Counted from the stretch's first letter, positions 1 to 6,414 are shown. The stretch is 14,834 nucleotides of DNA from Legionellaceae bacterium (GCA_947473535.1 CANJFK010000001.1:1-14834); one strand, 5' to 3'. Notes: generated from the sequence alone by a model not told the origin. Made by a program: numbers and translations.

Positions 1-173
1 GACAATCATTGCTTTTTTTATGTCATCTGCGCAAGGTAAAAATTGCCTTCGAAAGAATTCCAAGCTCTTTTTCCAGAATAAGTCGTATTCCTGTTGATTA
101 AAGGCTAAACTTTTATCTACAGTGGCCGAAACGACATGTATGGCTATGATTTAATTGGAAGGGAAGCAAAAAA
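1..173. other. Left-edge region without a supported gene
   Basis: No reading frame of useful length is open here on either strand. The stretch is AT-rich and probably holds the promoter and 5' leader of the enhA operon. A TATGAT hexamer at 145-150 resembles a -10 box, but it has no convincing -35 partner and would start transcription on top of the ribosome binding site, so it is not called. A minus-strand ATG at 9-7 could begin a divergent gene running off the left edge, but only three codons are visible and no good Shine-Dalgarno precedes it. Confidence 0.5.
157..167 (+). promoter_or_regulatory. Ribosome binding site of enhA
   Basis: The purine-rich run GGAAGGGAAG lies a few bases before the ATG at 174. 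It is a strong Shine-Dalgarno match and supports this start over the next in-frame Met (residue 5). Confidence 0.75.
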
Positions 174-932
174 ATGAATAGGTTAATGGTCGCGATCGCA
201 TTATTAGTACCCGTTGTTTCGATGGCAGTACCGCTTCCTGCCGTAACGGCGCCAGCAGCACCCGCACAGCCTGCCTATTATGGCCCTGGCCTGTGCGCCT
301 CTGCTCAATACGAATGCCTTAAGATCCAGCCGGGGCAGAATTGGGAAAAGTTATTTCCTGATGCAGGTCAACGTGATCTAGTGCAGCGCATTAATCGTTG
401 TTATAACGCCTTATGGCCCGGTAAAATTATCGCCGTACCACGTGATTTAGCACACGTAACGATGATAGAGCTTGCCCCATTTCCTCATCAAATTGAAGGC
501 GATACTGAAAAACAAGTCATTGTTGACCAAGACAAATTAGCGTGGGGTGCTTATGATGGACACGGCCAGCTAGTCAAATGGGGACCGATTGCCTCAGGGC
601 GGGATAAATGCCCAGACAGCGCGAACTCATGCAAGACCTTAACCGGTATTTATCGCGTATTTAGTAAGGAAAATGAAAAATGCCAATCGGATGTTTATCC
701 GATTGGCAAAGGTGGTGCAAAAATGCCTTATTGCATGTTCTTTCATAAGGGGTTTGCGCTGCATGGATCAAGTGATATGCCTGGCTTTCGTGCAAGTCAT
801 GGCTGTATTCGTATGTTTATTCCGGATGCGAAGTGGTTGAATGAGGACTTTGTGGATGCAACAAGCGAAAAAAACAATCAATTGGGCACCAAAGTTGTTG
901 TTCGTCCCGTCACTTCAAATGAGATAATATGA
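174..932 (+). CDS. enhA: L,D-transpeptidase family protein (EnhA-like)
   Basis: This is a 252-residue exported protein of the YkuD (L,D-transpeptidase) family, the family that cross-links or modifies peptidoglycan stem peptides in the periplasm. Residues 1-18 look like a signal peptide (hydrophobic core LLVPVVSMA). Residues about 48-90 resemble a degenerate LysM-type wall-binding segment ending in PGKIIAVPR. The catalytic domain covers about residues 112-245, with the signature HGSS...SHGCIRM: His197, His209, catalytic Cys211 and Arg213 are all present, so it should be active. Other cysteines (41, 48, 76, 146, 153, 170, 187) suggest disulfides. Its stop overlaps the next start by ATGA, giving translational coupling to the EnhB-like gene. 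The name EnhA rests on the order transpeptidase / small secreted protein / giant Sel1 protein, as in Legionella and Coxiella. Legionellales usually carry several EnhA paralogues, so the exact orthologue is uncertain. Confidence 0.88.
   Translation: MNRLMVAIALLVPVVSMAVPLPAVTAPAAPAQPAYYGPGLCASAQYECLKIQPGQNWEKLFPDAGQRDLVQRINRCYNALWPGKIIAVPRDLAHVTMIELAPFPHQIEGDTEKQVIVDQDKLAWGAYDGHGQLVKWGPIASGRDKCPDSANSCKTLTGIYRVFSKENEKCQSDVYPIGKGGAKMPYCMFFHKGFALHGSSDMPGFRASHGCIRMFIPDAKWLNEDFVDATSEKNNQLGTKVVVRPVTSNEII
681..708. other. Perfect 12-bp hairpin inside enhA
   Basis: TGCCAATCGGAT (681-692) is followed by the loop GTTT and an exact inverted copy (697-708). It lies within codons for residues about 170-179, just before the catalytic motif. 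Read on the minus strand, the stem is followed by ATTTTTCATTTT, the form of an intrinsic terminator for antisense transcription. Read on the plus strand there is no T-run after the stem. Confidence 0.6.
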
Positions 933-1486
933 TGAAAACAATAAAAAGAATGGGGTTGCGTGAGGCAGTGACGATCGTTATGTTACTGATGGCAGGGAGT
1001 TCTCTTGCGGCAGTTGAGGTCGATGCTGTCGGCAAAAAAGAGAAAAAAGAAGATTCAAGCAAGAGTCCGTTAGGTTGCCGTGACGTCGGTTATCAATTCA
1101 AATTAAATGTTCTTGATATTTTGCCGGAAGCAGAAGGTGATAAGCAATCACTCTATTTTATATTTAACCGCCTGGATAAGCCGCTTAATTTATACCAAAT
1201 GCTTAAAGAAAATAGTACACGCAGTATGTATCTGAATCATGTCGTTCGTCCACAGCAATGGGCAGTATTGGCAACGAGCGAGAAAGAGCTTAAATATATA
1301 TGTACCACGGATGAAGCAAAGTCACGTTATGGTAAAATAATGAACTGCTCTGAGAGCCTGAAAATTTGTGAGTACGCCAGGGTGAAATTTGGGTTAAATA
1401 ACAAAGGTAATTATTGGGTAGTGAATAGTAATAGTAGAGGTGGTGCTGTTGCCGACGTGTTACGTTATGGCATTATTCCACGATAA
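929..1486 (+). CDS. enhB: Small secreted protein, probable EnhB
   Basis: This 185-residue protein has an N-terminal signal peptide (about residues 1-28; basic start, hydrophobic stretch AVTIVMLLMAGSSLAA). A short Lys/Glu-rich charged linker follows (residues 35-46), then a compact domain of about 135 residues. The mature part has four cysteines (50, 125, 140, 147), which fits two periplasmic disulfides. No enzymatic motif was recognised. Its length, its export signal and its position between the transpeptidase and the giant Sel1 protein match enhanced-entry protein EnhB of Legionella, whose biochemical role is not established. The start ATG at 929 overlaps the enhA stop; a second in-frame ATG at 932 would drop one residue and cannot be excluded. 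The call is mainly contextual. Confidence 0.72.
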   Translation: MMKTIKRMGLREAVTIVMLLMAGSSLAAVEVDAVGKKEKKEDSSKSPLGCRDVGYQFKLNVLDILPEAEGDKQSLYFIFNRLDKPLNLYQMLKENSTRSMYLNHVVRPQQWAVLATSEKELKYICTTDEAKSRYGKIMNCSESLKICEYARVKFGLNNKGNYWVVNSNSRGGAVADVLRYGIIPR

Positions 1487-1489
1487 TTA

Positions 1490-1536
1490 ATCCTAAGGAT
1501 CTCGCCCGAATTAACGTCCCATTCTTGCGCGATCCT
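1490..1536 (+). promoter_or_regulatory. Alternative hairpins in the enhB-enhC gap
   Basis: ATCCT-A-AGGAT is a perfect small palindrome at 1490-1500. Its right arm also begins a second stem: 1496-1505 pairs with 1527-1536 (ten positions, one mismatch) around a 21-nt loop. The two pairings share AGGAT and exclude each other. They lie immediately upstream of the enhC ribosome binding site. No T-run follows, so this is more likely an RNA processing, stability or translation-control structure than a terminator. It could also be chance. Confidence 0.35.
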
Positions 1537-1546
1537 ATAACAAATG

Positions 1547-1552
1547 AAGGGG
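1547..1552 (+). promoter_or_regulatory. Ribosome binding site of enhC
   Basis: AAGGGG lies seven bases before the ATG at 1560. This good Shine-Dalgarno sequence fixes the enhC start and shows that it is translated independently of enhB, whose stop is 73 bp upstream. Confidence 0.8.
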
Positions 1553-1559
1553 AATCAAG

Positions 1560-4500
1560 ATGAAATCACTACTACCATGGTTTTGTCTGGTTGCTGCAGC
1601 AAACAACGGTGTTGCGTTTGCAAATGATGGTTTGGATGCTTATCGCCAAGGGAACTACATTGAAGCAGCAAAGCAACTGACGAGTACGGCCGCTGGGAAC
1701 GATCCGATTGTCGATTATTATATGGGGCGCATGCGTTTATATGGTTATGGACAATTAAAAAATAATGCATTGGCCGTGCGCTATCTTCGGCAAGCGGCAG
1801 AAAAGGGGTTGTTGCCTGCGCAGCATATTATGGCGCGTTTTGCCTTGTTAGACGAGAATAATCCTGAACAAGCCTTGGTTTGGTTTAAAAAAGCGGCGGA
1901 TGCCAACGATACAGAAGCTCAAATGTATTGTGCGGCGGCTTATTTGTTTGGTGTTGGGACTAAAAAAAATCCCGATATAGCTAAACGTTACTATATTGCG
2001 GCTGCTAGAAACGGCGATAGCATTGCACAATATACCTTGGCGGCAAGTTTTCTTGAGACCCATCAATCGGCGAATAAAAAATTAGGCCTCCTTTGGTTAA
2101 ACAAATCAGTTGAGCAAAAAAATCCTGAAGCGCAGGTTATGCTTGGTGAATTGTATACGAGCGGCACATTGCTGGATCATGACCTAGTCAAGGCAAAAGA
2201 ATGGGTTGGTTTGGCTGTTGCACAAGGCTATGTGCCAGCAATGTATCAAATGGGCGAGATAGCGCGAAATGAAAATAATTTTTCGTTGGCAAAAACGTGG
2301 TATACCAAAGCGGCCGATGCGCATTACAGCCCCGCTGAAATAGCATTATCTAAACTGTATTTTGTTGAAAAAGGCCCAATGTACGATCCGCATGCTGGTT
2401 TTTTATGGATGTTGAAAGCAGCACAAAATGGTTCAGCGGATGCGCAGCTGGCTTTGGCATCCATGTATAAAAATGGGCAAGGTACTGAGGTTGACGAAAA
2501 TTTAGCGAAAGAGTGGCAACAAAAAGCGGCAGAAACGAATAAAGGCACATCGCTGCTGGCAAGTATTAAAGCGGTGAATTGGTTAAGCAACGGCCGAGCC
2601 TCGACCTTCGCCGATACGGTCTACCGTATGCGGGGCATCAATGCTTGGTTAAATCGAGGGGTTTTAAAAGAAAATAATTATAATCAACCGCCCCAAATGG
2701 AACCTGTGACACGCGAAATTATCTATAAGCCACAATTTGTGATGATCAATCCAAATAAGATTGCTATTAGTGAATATTATGATGCATTAGTTACATCGCT
2801 GGGGAATTTGCCACAGGAAGCATTGGTTTTCCCTCAATATTCGTTAGGCAATCGATTAGAGAAACAACAGCAGTCTAACAAGACAACCGTGAAACCTGTA
2901 TCGAGTAATGAGGACGGTTTTGATTATCTACAGCATTTGTCTGCTAGTGATTCGCCCGATCAACCCAATTATCAAGAGGCATTCAAACAATTGGAAAATC
3001 AAGCGATTCTTGGTGATTCCACGGCTCAATTTGATTTAGCAGAAATGTACCAACATGGCGTTGGTGCAAAAAAAGACATTCAAGAAGCGATTAAATATTA
3101 TCGACAAGCAGCGGCTCAGCAAGATTTACGTGCTGAATATAATTTGGGTGTTTTATACCTGGATGGTCTGGATATCGTTGCGGACTATAAATTAGGGCTT
3201 GATTGGTTAAATGATGCAGCCTTCAAAGGAAATGATTACGCACAATACGTTTTAGCACGGATAGGTGAACAAGGTTATCGAGATAAAACAGGCACGGTTG
3301 TGATTCAGCCGAATCATGAGCTGGCGATGTCAATGTATAACTTAGCTGCGGCGAATAACTACGGTCCAGCACAATATCGCCTAGCCGAAATTTTAGTGCG
3401 CGAAAAACCCGTGGATGTGAGCATCGCGGCAAAACAGCAGCGTGATCAAATGGTCAAGGATCTTTACCAAGGTGCTGTTTCCTATGGTGTTGAACAGGCC
3501 GCGCTGCCATTAGCATTTTATAATGCAATGGACCATGATGTTAAAAAACAACAGCAAGCGTTTGCATTGGCTAAAAAATCAGCGCAAGAAGGAAATATTG
3601 ACGCGGCATTGCTGCTTGGTCTTATGTATGATCGAGGGATTGCTGTTGCTGCCAATCACGCGGATGCACTGGAGAGTTACCGACAAGCGGAATTAAATCC
3701 AATCAGTGCATTTATTTTGGGCACGTATTTGAATGATGGTATTGGTGTTAGCAAGGATCTTGACAAAAGTCGCGTTTACTTGCAAAAAGCAGCTGATGCT
3801 GGATTTTCCTATGCAAACTTGAATTTAGCTATCATGAAACAACAACAAGGCGAGGTATTTCTCCCTGAGCTTGATAAAGCGCTTGCATTGGGTAACAGTC
3901 CGGCAGGCTTGTTATTGGCTGATTATTACCTGAGTCTAGCCAGTAATGATCAACAGATGCAACAAGCGCATGACATTTATCAGCAATTTGCAGAGAAAGG
4001 CGATAAAGAGGCGCAACTTAAGCTGGCTTTTCTCTTTGAGCAAGGCTTGGGTGGCAAAGTGGATGTGGTTACCGCTCAAAAATGGTATACCTTAGCCGCC
4101 GAGCAAGGACAGCCTGTTGCGCAATATTTATTAGGTCGCCTCTATCAATTGGGATGGTTAGATAAACAACCGGACTACGTGGAAGCGAAAAAATGGTACA
4201 CCGCCGCGGGATCAAACTATGCACCAGCGGCGACTGCGCTCGGTTTTATTTATGATACGGTGGATGACAACTATCAAAAAGCGGCGGAAGGCTACCAAAT
4301 GGCCGCACAACAGGCGTCCCCAATCGGTCAGTTTGATTTGGGTTTGATTTATGAAAAGGGCAAGGGGTGTCCTGTTGATTTCGCAAAAGCTACGGCCCTT
4401 TATCTGCAAGCAGCAAACCAAGGACATCATCAAGCCATGGTGCAATTAGCCGGTTTATATTTTAACGGTGCAATGGGTTCTCGTGATGAACAACAAGCAT

Positions 4501-5147
4501 TGCATTGGTACAAAAAGGCAGCAGATCAGGGTGATCGCGATGCGTTGTATCAATTAGGTTTGTTGTCTGAAACGGGTGTCGCGACTAAATTAGATTATCC
4601 CGATGCTGTGCAATATTACCAACAAGCGGCAGATAAAGGGAATGCTAAAGCAAAACTTGCGTTAGCGCGTATGTATCAATATGGTTTGGGTGTGCCAAAA
4701 AACATCGAGCAGGCCGCCAAATTTTATAAAGAATTATCCTTACTAGATAATGCGTACGCTCAATATCAATTGGCGATGTTTTATTACGAGGACACGTCGG
4801 GTGCGCACTCGTCTCAACAAGGTAAGCAACTATTACAACAAGCGGCGGTTAACGGCAGCCAAGAGGCGCGCAGGGCATTGCAGTGGATGGACGCGCAGGC
4901 ACAAGAGCGGGTCAGTTTCATTGAGCCTGGATCGCTACCTTCATCACCAGCATTGACGACGTTACCCGCCGAGTTAATGTATTTGAATGCATTAAATGCA
5001 TGGAATCGCGGCGATGAGTCATCATCCAGGGTTATTCTGGCACGTATTTTGACGAAATATCCGAACTATGTTCCAGCAAAACGCGCCTATGAACAATTAA
5101 GCCGTCAGCAAATGACAAAATCTGAAACTGATCATAATAAAGTGTAG
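1560..5147 (+). CDS. enhC: Giant periplasmic Sel1-repeat protein (EnhC-like)
   Basis: This 1195-residue protein has a signal peptide (residues 1-21, cleavage after AFA) and is then built almost wholly of Sel1-like (TPR-type) repeats of the form A..WY.KAA..G...AQ..LG.LY..G.GV. By eye there are about eight repeats in residues 25-325. A non-repeat segment follows (about 327-470) with a Gln/Ser-rich linker near 437-470. About eighteen more repeats fill residues 471-1117. The C-terminal tail (1118-1195) has one TPR-like helix pair around AELMYLNALNAW. Length, export and layout match Legionella EnhC. There EnhC binds the soluble lytic transglycosylase Slt and lowers release of peptidoglycan fragments sensed by NOD1, aiding growth in macrophages. 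It is the last gene of the enh set and is followed by a hairpin with a T-run (5191-5227). The function in this organism is inferred. Confidence 0.88.
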   Translation: MKSLLPWFCLVAAANNGVAFANDGLDAYRQGNYIEAAKQLTSTAAGNDPIVDYYMGRMRLYGYGQLKNNALAVRYLRQAAEKGLLPAQHIMARFALLDENNPEQALVWFKKAADANDTEAQMYCAAAYLFGVGTKKNPDIAKRYYIAAARNGDSIAQYTLAASFLETHQSANKKLGLLWLNKSVEQKNPEAQVMLGELYTSGTLLDHDLVKAKEWVGLAVAQGYVPAMYQMGEIARNENNFSLAKTWYTKAADAHYSPAEIALSKLYFVEKGPMYDPHAGFLWMLKAAQNGSADAQLALASMYKNGQGTEVDENLAKEWQQKAAETNKGTSLLASIKAVNWLSNGRASTFADTVYRMRGINAWLNRGVLKENNYNQPPQMEPVTREIIYKPQFVMINPNKIAISEYYDALVTSLGNLPQEALVFPQYSLGNRLEKQQQSNKTTVKPVSSNEDGFDYLQHLSASDSPDQPNYQEAFKQLENQAILGDSTAQFDLAEMYQHGVGAKKDIQEAIKYYRQAAAQQDLRAEYNLGVLYLDGLDIVADYKLGLDWLNDAAFKGNDYAQYVLARIGEQGYRDKTGTVVIQPNHELAMSMYNLAAANNYGPAQYRLAEILVREKPVDVSIAAKQQRDQMVKDLYQGAVSYGVEQAALPLAFYNAMDHDVKKQQQAFALAKKSAQEGNIDAALLLGLMYDRGIAVAANHADALESYRQAELNPISAFILGTYLNDGIGVSKDLDKSRVYLQKAADAGFSYANLNLAIMKQQQGEVFLPELDKALALGNSPAGLLLADYYLSLASNDQQMQQAHDIYQQFAEKGDKEAQLKLAFLFEQGLGGKVDVVTAQKWYTLAAEQGQPVAQYLLGRLYQLGWLDKQPDYVEAKKWYTAAGSNYAPAATALGFIYDTVDDNYQKAAEGYQMAAQQASPIGQFDLGLIYEKGKGCPVDFAKATALYLQAANQGHHQAMVQLAGLYFNGAMGSRDEQQALHWYKKAADQGDRDALYQLGLLSETGVATKLDYPDAVQYYQQAADKGNAKAKLALARMYQYGLGVPKNIEQAAKFYKELSLLDNAYAQYQLAMFYYEDTSGAHSSQQGKQLLQQAAVNGSQEARRALQWMDAQAQERVSFIEPGSLPSSPALTTLPAELMYLNALNAWNRGDESSSRVILARILTKYPNYVPAKRAYEQLSRQQMTKSETDHNKV

Positions 5148-5173
5148 ATTAATGAACTTAATGGCAGGGAGGC

Positions 5174-5184
5174 TAAGGAAGCAA
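5174..5184 (+). repeat. 11-bp direct repeat, left copy
   Basis: TAAGGAAGCAA is repeated exactly at 5431-5441, just outside the two arms of the inverted REP-like pair. It resembles a target-site duplication, but it is separated from the left arm by 2 bp and from the right arm by 6 bp, so the match to a transposition scar is imperfect. Confidence 0.55.
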
Positions 5185-5186
5185 GT

Positions 5187-5218
5187 GTAGCCTTGATGAA
5201 GCGAAGCGTAATCAAGGT
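5187..5218 (+). repeat. REP-like 32-bp palindromic unit, left arm
   Basis: The unit matches the reverse complement of 5393-5424 at 31 of 32 positions (A versus C in the centre). It is itself an imperfect palindrome: CCTTGAT (5191-5197) pairs with ATCAAGG (5211-5217) around GAAGCGAAGCGTA. The core GATGAAGCGAAGCGTAATC recalls, from memory, a very common gammaproteobacterial extragenic palindrome in which the outer arms are CCCG/CGGG. REP elements of this type are typically spread by RAYT (TnpA-REP) transposases, none of which is encoded here. Confidence 0.8.
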
Positions 5219-5227
5219 CTGCTTTTT
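5191..5227 (+). terminator. Probable transcription terminator of enhC
   Basis: The 7-bp stem of the left REP-like unit (CCTTGAT / ATCAAGG) is followed within five bases by TTTTT at 5223-5227. It lies about 44 bp after the enhC stop. The stem is modest and its loop is long, so efficiency is uncertain. Confidence 0.5.
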
Positions 5228-5355
5228 CCGAAACAAAAACCATCAACCTTTTCCAACTCCGCCCGTGTTTTCAGATATCTGGCTACGAAGAATTTGATGC
5301 TAAAATGGGATGTTATTACGGTCACGATCCTAACTGTGTTTCTTCAGATAGTTGA
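5212..5355 (+). pseudogene. 3' ORF scrap between the REP-like arms
   Basis: One frame is open from just after a stop at 5209-5211 to TGA at 5353-5355 (47 codons). Its last part reads ISGYEEFDAKMGCYYGHDP followed by NCVSSDS, which looks more protein-like than random translation. There is no upstream start codon and no ribosome binding site; the only Met is at 5305. It may be the tail of a gene destroyed when the repeats arrived, or cargo captured between them. It may also be chance. I do not recognise the family. Confidence 0.25.
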
Positions 5356-5383
5356 ACTAGAGCAAGATTAATTGATTTAATTC

Positions 5384-5431
5384 AAAAAATAAACCTTGAT
5401 TACGCTGCGCTTCATCAAGGCTACGTTTTTT
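5384..5431. terminator. Bidirectional terminator-like hairpin
   Basis: The stem of the right REP-like unit (5394-5400 with 5414-5420) is followed on the plus strand by TTTTTT (5426-5431) and on the minus strand by TTTATTTTTT (complement of 5384-5393). It can therefore end both enhC read-through and the transcript of the orphan minus-strand gene, whose stop is about 50 bp away. Confidence 0.5.
5393..5424 (-). repeat. REP-like 32-bp palindromic unit, right arm
   Basis: This is the inverted copy of 5187-5218 with one mismatch. Together the arms delimit a 238-bp segment that could fold into one long hairpin, as a REP pair (BIME) or a MITE-like element would. Confidence 0.8.
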
Positions 5432-5441
5432 AAGGAAGCAA
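5431..5441 (+). repeat. 11-bp direct repeat, right copy
   Basis: This is an exact copy of TAAGGAAGCAA at 5174-5184, lying outside the right arm of the inverted pair. Confidence 0.55.
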
Positions 5442-5471
5442 ACGTATCTGCCGGACGCGTCCGTCATTGGT

Positions 5472-6236
5472 TTATAAGCCAGACGTTGTGCTGGGCGCAT
5501 CATCATTATCTGATCCATCCTCGCTCAGATCTTCCGTAACCGTTGTTTTTACGCTTAAATCACTATCGGATCCAGAGGCCTGCATCGATTCCTGGGGTTT
5601 GGTATGTTTAGCGAGTAAATCGTAAACTGACAGTCGTTGTGCTATGGTTAACCTCATTTCGTCAAGTGATTTACCCATTTTTGCCGTGTGTGCAATTAAG
5701 GTAGGCCCATTTTCAGTTGCTTTGATATTTTTGATAAAGCGTTTAAGCGCATCGTTTATACGGTAAGTGGTCTCATCGATGACGAAAGGTGCCCCTGTTT
5801 TTTGATCGAGATAAGTAAGGCTAGTATCAAGGTTTACACGATTGGCATTGCCTTCGACGCCCGTAGTAGTGAGGCCACGAAGAAGACCAATTGTATTTTC
5901 TTTGGGCGTATACGTCACGATGGTTGAAAGAATATCGGCAACATTCCAGGCTGCTTGTAATGCTTTATTGGGGTAATCGTCAAATTGTCTACGAACCTCG
6001 GGCGGTTCAAGTTTTAATTTTGCCTCCGTAATGCTTAGCGTATAGTCACGGTCGATGACGAAATCGACTATGTAGCTAGCAACGCCTGCGTCTTGGTGTT
6101 GGCCTTCTTTCCAGGCTAAGCCCGCATATTGTTGCTGTAGCTTGTGCGGAGCGGCTATTGCTTGTAGTTCTGTTTTTAGCTCCTCAATGTATTCGGTGAG
6201 AGTCGGCACGCCTATACCTCTTGTGTTTGTTCTCAT
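5472..6236 (-). CDS. Orphan cytosolic-type protein, acidic Ser-rich tail
   Basis: I do not recognise this 254-residue protein. It has no signal peptide, no membrane segment and no cysteine. Residues 12-210 look like a folded alpha/beta domain, starting with the amphipathic helix TEYIEELKTELQAIAA, then strand-like SYIVDFVIDRDYTLSIT (54-70) and a helix-rich second half. Residues 213-254 form a low-complexity polar tail with acidic clusters (TEDLSEDGSDNDDAPS) and a small-residue end TTSGL. Such tails occur in Dot/Icm type IV secretion substrates of Legionellales, so an effector is possible but unproven. The ATG at 6236 has no clear Shine-Dalgarno. An in-frame GTG at 6209-6207 (Val10) is preceded by AGAGGT at good spacing and may be the true start, giving 245 residues. 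It is transcribed alone, convergent with enhC and downstream of trxB on the same strand. Confidence 0.7.
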   Translation of the reverse strand: MRTNTRGIGVPTLTEYIEELKTELQAIAAPHKLQQQYAGLAWKEGQHQDAGVASYIVDFVIDRDYTLSITEAKLKLEPPEVRRQFDDYPNKALQAAWNVADILSTIVTYTPKENTIGLLRGLTTTGVEGNANRVNLDTSLTYLDQKTGAPFVIDETTYRINDALKRFIKNIKATENGPTLIAHTAKMGKSLDEMRLTIAQRLSVYDLLAKHTKPQESMQASGSDSDLSVKTTVTEDLSEDGSDNDDAPSTTSGL

Positions 6237-6251
6237 CGCTGAGAACGCCAG

Positions 6252-6321
6252 GTATCTTTTCTATTGTCTTGGGTCGATATTGTTTGAAAAAGATACGTAT
6301 TTATACACAGTATAGTATCTT
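6252..6321. promoter_or_regulatory. Inverted GTATCTT motifs upstream of the orphan gene
   Basis: GTATCTTTT (6252-6260), its exact inverse AAAAGATAC (6288-6296) and GTATCTT (6315-6321) lie 16-85 bp before the orphan gene's ATG. Between the last two is a nested palindrome TATAC-ACA-GTATA (6302-6314). On the minus strand this includes TATACT (6314-6309), a fair -10 hexamer. No good -35 is visible. The layout suggests an operator overlapping a promoter, or a leader hairpin, and is inferred only from symmetry. Confidence 0.4.
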
Positions 6322-6414
6322 ATTGGTTTATTTTTGGCGTGATTGATTTTATTTTGATTTTTTTGGGTGGAATATTCGTGCATTGGATTCAGGTGTAGTT
6401 CCTATGTAACGACA

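Larger units (their letters stand above)
5148..5471. other. Repeat-rich convergent intergenic region
   Basis: These 324 bp separate the 3' end of enhC from the 3' end of the minus-strand orphan gene. They hold, in order: an 11-bp direct repeat (5174-5184), a 32-bp REP-like unit (5187-5218), a middle stretch with an ORF scrap (5212-5355), the inverted REP-like unit (5393-5424), the second direct repeat (5431-5441), and a 12-bp perfect palindrome CGGACGCGTCCG (5452-5463). No intact gene is seen. Confidence 0.8.

Noticed and set aside
1..9. Possible divergent gene start running off the left edge on the minus strand (ATG at 9-7)
   Set aside because: Only three codons are visible and the upstream bases show no good Shine-Dalgarno.
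145..150. TATGAT as the -10 box of the enh promoter
   Set aside because: There is no -35 partner at normal spacing, and the start would fall on the ribosome binding site.
1536..1541. TATAAC as a separate enhC promoter
   Set aside because: The best -35-like match (TTAACG at 1511) is 19 bp away and weak, and the site is too close to the ribosome binding site.
1555..2590. Minus-strand open frames opposite enhC
   Set aside because: They are shadows of the Sel1 gene: atypical composition, no ribosome binding sites, no recognisable domains.
1668..5000. Repeated DNA in enhC as a possible CRISPR or satellite array
   Set aside because: The periodicity is at the protein level (Sel1 repeats) with diverged DNA; there are no identical repeats with unique spacers.
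5187..5424. Insertion sequence with terminal inverted repeats
   Set aside because: The segment is only 238 bp with no transposase frame, and its arms are themselves palindromic; a REP pair or MITE-like element fits better.
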